The notes beneath the pieces were generated by a model. The model did not search any database, was not told the origin of the DNA, and worked only from the letters and a program-made list of their open reading frames with translations. Positions 57,666 through 64,000 of a stretch of 64,000 nucleotides of DNA are shown in pieces. Positions within the stretch are counted from its first letter, which is position 1. Every line of letters begins with the position of its first letter. A program made the position numbers and the translations under genes. Source of the DNA: Perognathus longimembris pacificus (Eukaryota; Chordata; Mammalia; Rodentia; Heteromyidae); contig NC_063172.1 of the NCBI RefSeq assembly GCF_023159225.1, positions 62,430,828 through 62,494,827 of the forward strand, written 5' to 3'.

Positions 57666-59470
57666 TTTTCCAAATTTTTATTATCAAACTGATGTACAGA
57701 GAGGTTACAGTTTCATACGTTAGGCATTGGATACATTTCTTGGACTGTTTGTTATCTTGTCCCTCATATCCCCCTCCCTCCTCCCCCTTCCCCCCACTCC
57801 GAGGTGTTCAATTCACTTACACCAAACAGTTTTGCAAGTATTGCTTTTGTAGTTGTTTGTCTTTTTTTACCCTGTGTCTCTCAATTTTGGTATTCCCTTT
57901 CACTTTCCTACTTCCAATACCAATATACATGATTTCCAATATACTCAGATAAGATTACAGAGATAGTGTAGGTACAACCACAGGAAGGTGATACAAGAAC
58001 ATCATCAATAATAGAAGCTACAGATACACATGGGACGTTGAAAGTACTTACAGCTGTGATATAACAATTGTTTCCATAACATGGAGTTCATTTCACTTAG
58101 GATCATCTTATGTGTTCATAAGGGTATAGCTATTGGGCCTTGTGATGCTCTGCTATGACTTGCCTAAACCTGTACTAATTATTCCCAATAAGGGAGACCA
58201 TAGAGTCCATGTTTCTTTGGGTCTGGCTCACTTCACTTAGTATAACTTTTTCCAAGTCCTTCCATTTTCTTACAAATGGGACAATGTCATTCTTTCTGAT
58301 AGAGGCATAAAATTCCATTGTGTATATGTACCACATTTTCCTGATCCATTCGTCTACTGAGGGGCATCTGGGTTGGTTCCAGATTCTAGCTATGACAAAT
58401 TGTGCTGTGATGAACATTGTTGTGCTGGTGGCATTACTGTGATTTTGTTTGTGGTCTTTTGGATAGATACCCAAAAGTGGGGCTGCTGGGTCATAGGGGA
58501 GTTCTATATTTAGCCTTCTGAGGAATCTCCATACTGCTTGCCAGAGTGGCTGAACCAGTTTACATTCCCAACAACAATGAAGTAGGGTTCCCTTTTGGCC
58601 ACATCCCCTCCAACAATTGTTATTGTTAGTTTTCTTGATATAGGACATTCTTACTGGGGTGAGATGGAATCTCAATGTTGTTTTGATTTCCATTCCTTTT
58701 ATAGCCAGTGATGTAGAGCATTTTTTCATATGTCTCTTGGCCATTCTCATTTCCTCTTCAGAGAAGTCTCTTTATAAGTCTTTAGCCCACTTGATGAGGG
58801 GGCTATTGGTTCTTTGAAGTTTTGTTTTGAAAGAAGGTAATTTTTTTAGTTCTGTTGAATGTCCGGTAAAGATCTTCTCCCAGTCTGTGGGCATTCTGTT
58901 TATCTTGTGAGCTATATCCTTTCCCGTGCAGAAGCTCTGCAGTTTGATGCAGTCCAATTTGTCCAACCTTTCTTTGATTTGTAGCCTTTCTGGGTCTTTG
59001 TTAAGGAAGTTCCATCCTGCGCCAAGGAGCCCAAGTGTTTCTCCTACTCCTTCCTTTAGTGTTTTCAGGGTGTCTGTTTTGATTTCGAGGTCTTTAATCC
59101 ATTTGGAATTGATTTTGGTGCAGGGTGATATATAAGGATCTAGTTTTAGTTTGTTGCATGTGTTGAGCCAGTTTTGCCAGCACCACTTATTAAAGAGGCT
59201 ATCTTTCTTCCAGACTATTGTTTTAGCTCCTTTATCAAAGATTAAGTAGGCGTAGTTCTGTGGGTTCATTTCTGTGTCTTCAATTCTGTTCCATTGGTCT
59301 TCAGGCCTATTCCGGTGCCAATACCAAGCTGTTTTTATTACTATAGCTTTATAATACAGCTTGAAGTTGGGTATTGTATTTCCTCCAGCACTGTTCTTTC
59401 TGCTTAGGATTATTTTTGCTATTCTAGGTCTTTTATTGTTCCATATGAATTTCTGGATTGCTTCCTCTAT
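57666..59470 (-). mobile_element. Outer copy of the L1 3' third
   Basis: It starts in ORF2 at the codons for EEAIQKF and runs to the poly(A). Reading frames 58772-59269 and 58175-58750 (-) are ORF2 pieces separated by a stop. Compared with the inner copy it lacks 30 bases at about 58848, an in-frame loss between 'ctg' repeats. It carries the C-terminal motif [18 protein letters not shown], in which a Trp became Cys. Confidence 0.93.
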
Positions 59471-61312
59471 TTTTTTTTTTTCTCAAATTTTTATTATCAA
59501 ACTGACGTACAGAGAGGTTACAGTGTCATACGTTGGGCATTGGATACATTTCTTGTACTGTTTGTTGCCTTGTCCCTCATGCCCCCCTCCCTCCCCCCTT
59601 TCCCTCCCCCCCCCCAGTTGTTCAGTTCACTTACAGCAAACAGTTTTACAAGTATTGCTTTTGTAGTTATTTCTCTTTTTTTACCCTGTGTCTCTCGAAT
59701 TTGGTATTCCCTTTGAATTTCCTACTTCCAATACCAGTAAACACGGTTTCCAATATACTCAGATAAGATTACAGAGATAGTGTAGGTACAAACATAGGAA
59801 GGTGATACAAAACATCATCAATAATAGAAACTACACATACACATAGGACGTTGAAAGTAGTTATAACTGTGATATATCACTTGTTTCCATATCATGGAGT
59901 TCATTTCACTTAGCATCATCTTATGTGTTTCTAAGGGTATAGCTATTGGGCCTTGTGATGTTCTGCTATGGCTTGCCTAAACCTGTACTAATTATTCCCA
60001 ATAAGGGAGGCCATAGAGTCCATGTTTCTTTGGGTCTGGCTCACTTCACTTAGTATAACTTTTTCCAAGTCCTTCCATTTCCTTACAAATGGAACAATGT
60101 CGTTCTTTCTGATAGAGGCATAAAATTCCATTGTGTAAATGTACCACATTTTCCTGATCCATTCATCTATGGAGGGGCATCTGGGTTGGTTCCAGCTTCT
60201 CGCTATGACAAACTGTGCTGCGATGAACATTGTTGTGCTGGTGGCATTACTGTGATTTTGTTTGTGGTCTTTTGGATAGATACCCAACAGTGGGGCTGCT
60301 GGGTCATAGGGGAGTTCTATATTGAGCCTTCTGAGGAATCTCCATACTGCTTGCCAGAGTGGCTGAACCAGTTTACATTCCCACCAACAATGAAGTAGGG
60401 TTCCCTTTTGGCCACATCCCCTCCAACAATTGTTATTATTAGTTTTCTTGATATATGACATTCTTGCTGGGGTGAGATGGAATCTCAATGTTGTTTTGAT
60501 TTGCATTTCCTTTATGGCCAGTGATGTAGAGCATTTTTTCATATGTCTATTGGCCATTCTCATTTCCTCATCAGAGAAGTTTCTTTGTAAGTCTTTAGCC
60601 CACTTGATGAGGGGGCTATTTGTTCTTTGCAGTTTTGTTTTGGAAGAAGGTAATTTTTTTAGTTCTGCATATATTTTAGAGATGAGGCCTTTGTCTGTTG
60701 AATGTCCGGTAAAGATTTTCTCCCAGTCTGTGGGCTTTCTGTTTATCTTGAGAGCTATGTCCTTTGCCGTGCAGAAGCTCTGAAGTTTGATGCAGTCCCA
60801 TTTGTCCAACCTTTCTTTGATTTGTAGCATTTCAGGGTCTTTGTTAAGGAAGTTCTGTCCTGTGCCAAGGAGCCCAAGTGTTTCTCCTACTCCTTCCTTT
60901 AGTGTCTTCAGGGTGCCTGTTTTGATTTCAAGGTCTTTAATCCATTTGGAATTGATTTTGGTGCAGGGTGATATATAAGGATCTAGTTTTAGTTTGTTGC
61001 ATGTGTTGAGCCAGTTTTGCCAGCACCACTTGTTAAAGAGGCTATCTTTCTTCCATACTATTGTTTTAGCTCCTTTATCAAAGATTAAGTAGGCATAGTT
61101 CTGTGGGTTTAATTCTGGGTTTTCAATTCTGTTCCATTGGTCTTCAGGCCTGTTCGGTGCCAATACCAAGCTGTTTTTATTACTATAGCTTTATAATACA
61201 GCTTGAAGTTGGGTATTGTATTTCCTCCAGCACTGTTCTTTCTGCTTAGGATTATTTTTGCTATTCTAGGTCTTTTATTGTTCCATATGAATTTCTGGAT
61301 TGCTTCCTCTAT
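59471..61312 (-). mobile_element. Inner copy of the L1 3' third
   Basis: Poly(T) of 11 bases at 59471 starts the reversed 3' end. The 393-codon frame 59988-61169 (-) is the longest intact ORF2 piece in the window, with [49 protein letters not shown] (the C-terminal Cys/His motif thought to bind RNA), and the SLIGNN end. Identity to the outer copy is high to the eye. Confidence 0.93.
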
Positions 61313-63050
61313 TTAATTAAAAAATGGTGTTGGGATATTAATGGGTATTGCATTGAATTTGTAGATAGCCTTTGGCAATATTGCCATTTTGATTATATTA
61401 ATCCTCCCAATCCAGGAGCATGGGAGGTTTTTCCATTTCCTTAGTTCTGACTTAATTTCGTTTTTCAAGCTTTTAAAGTTCTCATCAAAGAGGTCTTTCA
61501 CTTCTTTGGTTAAGGTTATTCCTAGGTATTTTATGTTTTTGGGGGCTATTGCAAAGGGAGTTGTTTTCCTTACTTCAGCCTCGGTCTTTGGGTCATTAGC
61601 ATAGAGAAAGGCCGTTGATTTTTGAAGGTTTAGTTTATATCCTGCAACTTTGCCAAAGTTTTGGATCAGCTCTAGTAGCTTGGGGGTAGAGTCTATGGGA
61701 TTCTTTAGGTATAGGATCATGTCATCTGCAAAGAGAGAAAGTTTAACTTCATCTTTTCCTACTTGGATCCCCTTTATATTTTCTTCTTGCCTAATTGCTC
61801 TGGCTAGGAATTCTAGTACTATGTTGAAGAGCAGGGGAGAGAGTGGACATCCCTGCCTTGTTCCTGATTTTCAAGGGAATGGCTTTAGTTTTTCACCATT
61901 TAGAGTTATGCTTGCTGTTGGTTTGTCATAAACTGCCTTGATTATATTCAGGAATGTTCCCTGGAATCCAGGGCTTTTAGCATAAATGGGGGCTGGATTT
62001 TATCGAACGCTTTTTCTGCATCCAGAGATAAAACCATGTGGTTCTTTACCTTGCTCCGTTTGATGTGGTGGATTACCTTAATTGACTTGTGTATATTAAA
62101 CCAACTTTGCATCCCTGGGATGAATCCAGTTTGATTGTGGTGTATGATTTTTTTGATGACCTGTTGAAGTCGATTGGCCAGAATTTTGTTGAGAATTTTT
62201 GCATCTATATTCATCAGGGAAATCGGTCTGTAGTCCTCTTTCCGTGATGAGTCCCTGCCTGGTTTTGGGATGAGGGTTTTACTGGCTTCATAGAATGAGT
62301 CTGGTAGTGAACGTTCTCTTTCAGTTTTATTGACGAGTTTGAGAAATATTGGTGTGAGTTCTGTTTTGAAGGCCTTGTAGAATTCTGCAGTGAATCCGTC
62401 TGGACCTGGGCTTTTCTTGGATTGGAGATCATTTATTGCTGTTTCTATTTCAATACTGGATATGGGTCTGTTTAGAAGGTTTAAATCTTCATGGTTGAGT
62501 TTGGGGATATCAGTTTTTTCTTGGAAATCATCCATTTCTTCCAAGTTCTCGAATATGTTGGCATAAAGGTTTGCAAAATAGTCCCTTATTATTTTCTGAA
62601 TTTCGGTTATTTCTGTGGTGATGTTACCTCTTTCATCTCTTATCTTGTTTATTTGAGTGAGCTGCCTTTGTTTTTTGGTCAGGTTTGCCAGGGGTCTGTC
62701 TATCTTGTTGATTTTTTCAAAGAACCAACTCTTTGTTTTGTTGATTCGATGGTTTTTTCATCTCTAATTGATTTAATTCTGATTTGATTTTAATTATTTG
62801 CTTCCGTCTATTGACTTGGGGTTTGGCTTGCTGTTCGCTGTCAAGAAAATTAAGGTGCTTCCTTAAATTATTGAGTTGCTGTTTCTCCAGTTTGTTAATG
62901 TATGTACTCAGAGATATAAATTTTCCTCTGAGTACTGCCTTTCCTGTGTCCCAAAGAAGCTGGTACTTTGTGTCCTCAACTTGGTTGAAGTCCATAAACA
63001 TTTGAATTTCCATTTTAATTTCTTCAATGACCTACTGATGGTTCAGCAGT
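61313..63050 (-). mobile_element. L1 ORF2 reverse-transcriptase region, broken frame
   Basis: From about 63050 the minus strand aligns with ORF2 just after the endonuclease (VIEEIKMEIQMFMDF, with TAG for a Trp), then [67 protein letters not shown], the catalytic FADD in KLSLFADDM (about 61735) and [25 protein letters not shown]. At least two frame breaks lie in 61720-61950 and 62545-62720. Confidence 0.92.
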
Positions 63051-63055
63051 GGCTC

Positions 63056-63590
63056 TTACTGATTGGTCCCTCTTGCCCTTTTCAATGATGGCTCCTTTGA
63101 CCTCGCTTTCCCCAGGCCTGCTTTAGTTCCAGTCTGGTCTGACCCTCTGCCAGTGGCAAAGATGGCGCTTTGCTCTGGCGGTGGGGGAAGGGCTGCCTCC
63201 AGAAGCTGCTCTGTGGGTGCGAGTGAGAATATCTTTTGTGGGGTACTCATGCTTTCTCTGCGATTTCAGGTCGTCCATGCTCAGCCGCCGTCTGGAGGAT
63301 TTCTCCCTGGTCTCCGCTGTGTGCTTTAGCTGCGTGGAGTGCGGGTTGCTGTGCCGGGCGCTGTGCCAGCACCGGCACTGGCATAATGGTGGGATGCTGC
63401 CCAGAGCTCAAATCTGTGTTTTCAGATGAGCAAAGTGGATTTTTCCTTCCTGGCCAGAATCCCTGTACTGTTAGAACTTACTCTGGCTGTCTTTCTAGGA
63501 GTAAAAGTTTCTATGGGGTGAGAAAATTGCAATGTCAGAGGGAGTTCAGCTAGGGCTCTGCTGCTCCTCCGCTGACTTCCCGGAAGTCTC
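63056..63590 (-). mobile_element. L1 5' UTR and possible ORF1 start
   Basis: GC-rich, CpG-bearing sequence directly inside the target duplication. A 64-codon frame at 63056-63250 (-), starting MSTPQKIF and rich in Pro, Lys and Arg, could be the ORF1 N-terminus. It stops at TAA right at the deletion joint. The ORF1 reading is inference; the region could be purely 5' UTR. Confidence 0.6.
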
Positions 63591-63639
63591 TCATTATCTT
63601 AGTTCTTTTTGTGTGTGTGTCCTTCCAGAATGAAATAAA

Positions 63640-63885
63640 TAGATCTAGCCAGGCCCCCATGCTCTGGCCTATAATCCATAGCCACTAAGCAGGCTGAAAT
63701 CTGAGGCTCACAGTTCACAACAAGCCTGGGTAAGAAAGTCCATGAAACTTTTATCTCCAGTCAATCACCAGAAAAAGACAGAAATGGAGCTGTGGCTCAA
63801 TTGATAGAGCTCTAGCCTTGAACACAAAAGCTCAGGGACAGTATGCAGGCCCCAAGTTCAAGCCCCAGAACCTGTACCAAGATAA
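63640..63885 (+). mobile_element. B1-Geo SINE
   Basis: B1 ('aagcaggctgaaatctgagg') and Geo ('ggagctgtggctcaattgat', 'aagttcaagccccagaac') followed by an A-rich tail. Confidence 0.88.
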
Positions 63886-64000
63886 ATTTTAAAAAATTGA
63901 TCTATTTCATATGTACCAATCTCTTCTGCCAGTATAATTATATTGTTAAGCTCCACTAGTGAAATTTTCATTTGGTTTATTTTCTACTCTAGATTTTATT

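Larger units (their letters stand above)
57666..63590 (-). mobile_element. L1 unit with duplicated 3' third and internal deletion
   Basis: One target duplication, 'tcattatcttagttcttttt', lies at 57646-57665 and 63591-63610, perfect over 20 bases, so the outer ends belong to one insertion. Read 5' to 3' on the minus strand: a GC-rich 5' end (63590 to about 63250), a possible ORF1 start (63250-63056), a jump into ORF2 near 63050, the ORF2 reverse transcriptase, ORF2 C-terminus, 3' UTR and poly(A) (ending 59471), then a second ORF2 C-terminus, 3' UTR and poly(A) (59470-57666). The endonuclease and most of ORF1 are missing. No full ORF2 remains, so it is not able to move by itself. Confidence 0.93.

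Noticed and set aside
59471..63590. A separate L1 with its own complete insertion
   Set aside because: The only clean target duplication found for the right end (63591-63610) pairs with 57646-57665, so the right end belongs to the outer insertion.

Overview
This 64 kb window is mammalian nuclear DNA from a rodent, almost certainly superfamily Geomyoidea (kangaroo rats, pocket mice, pocket gophers). The clue is a dimeric SINE seen many times. Its left half is ID-like (tRNA-Ala-derived) and its right half has no counterpart in other rodents, which matches the published IDL-Geo SINE. The same right half is also joined to a B1 (7SL-derived) left half, here called B1-Geo. One L1 lineage with a recognisable 3' UTR supplies most of the LINE sequence. 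I found no host protein-coding gene, tRNA, rRNA or CRISPR array. Every readable protein stretch that I can recognise is L1 ORF1 or ORF2. The window reads as an AT-rich intergenic or deep intronic region filled with nested retroelements.

Layout. 1-16 kb: L1 3' ends, an L1 with an inverted 5' part (6.4-7.8 kb), an old L1 broken by younger L1 tails and SINEs (11-14.6 kb), and three IDL-Geo copies. 16-25 kb: mostly old unique sequence with a MIR, B1 composites and an L1 ORF1 remnant (20-20.8 kb). 25.5-28.1 kb: an L1 split by two further L1 tails. 28-36 kb: IDL-Geo copies, including a head-to-head inverted pair, a clean 5'-truncated L1 with target-site duplications (30.97-32.07 kb), and an ancient L1M with its 3' UTR. 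36-45.5 kb: DNA-transposon fossils (Tigger-like, hAT-like), MLT1/MaLR-like LTR fossils, a long GGA tract, and two young IDL-Geo copies.

45.5-50.8 kb: the most distinctive feature, a complete-looking LTR element with two ~534 bp LTRs, a 6 bp target duplication, a Lys1,2-like primer binding site and a polypurine tract. No gag, pro, pol or env was recognised in it. Just behind the primer binding site lies a dense CpG island. It looks like a non-autonomous class II (betaretrovirus-like) element sitting inside an older MaLR-type LTR.

51-57.6 kb: mostly unassigned, with old SINE and L1 pieces and a TTCC/CCTC tract. 57.67-63.59 kb: a minus-strand L1 bounded by one 20 bp target duplication. It contains two tandem copies of its own 3' third and lacks the part between the start of ORF1 and the middle of ORF2. 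A B1-Geo copy follows at the right edge.

Repeat family names are pattern recognition from memory, without a database search. Boundaries of old repeats are accurate only to a few tens of bases.
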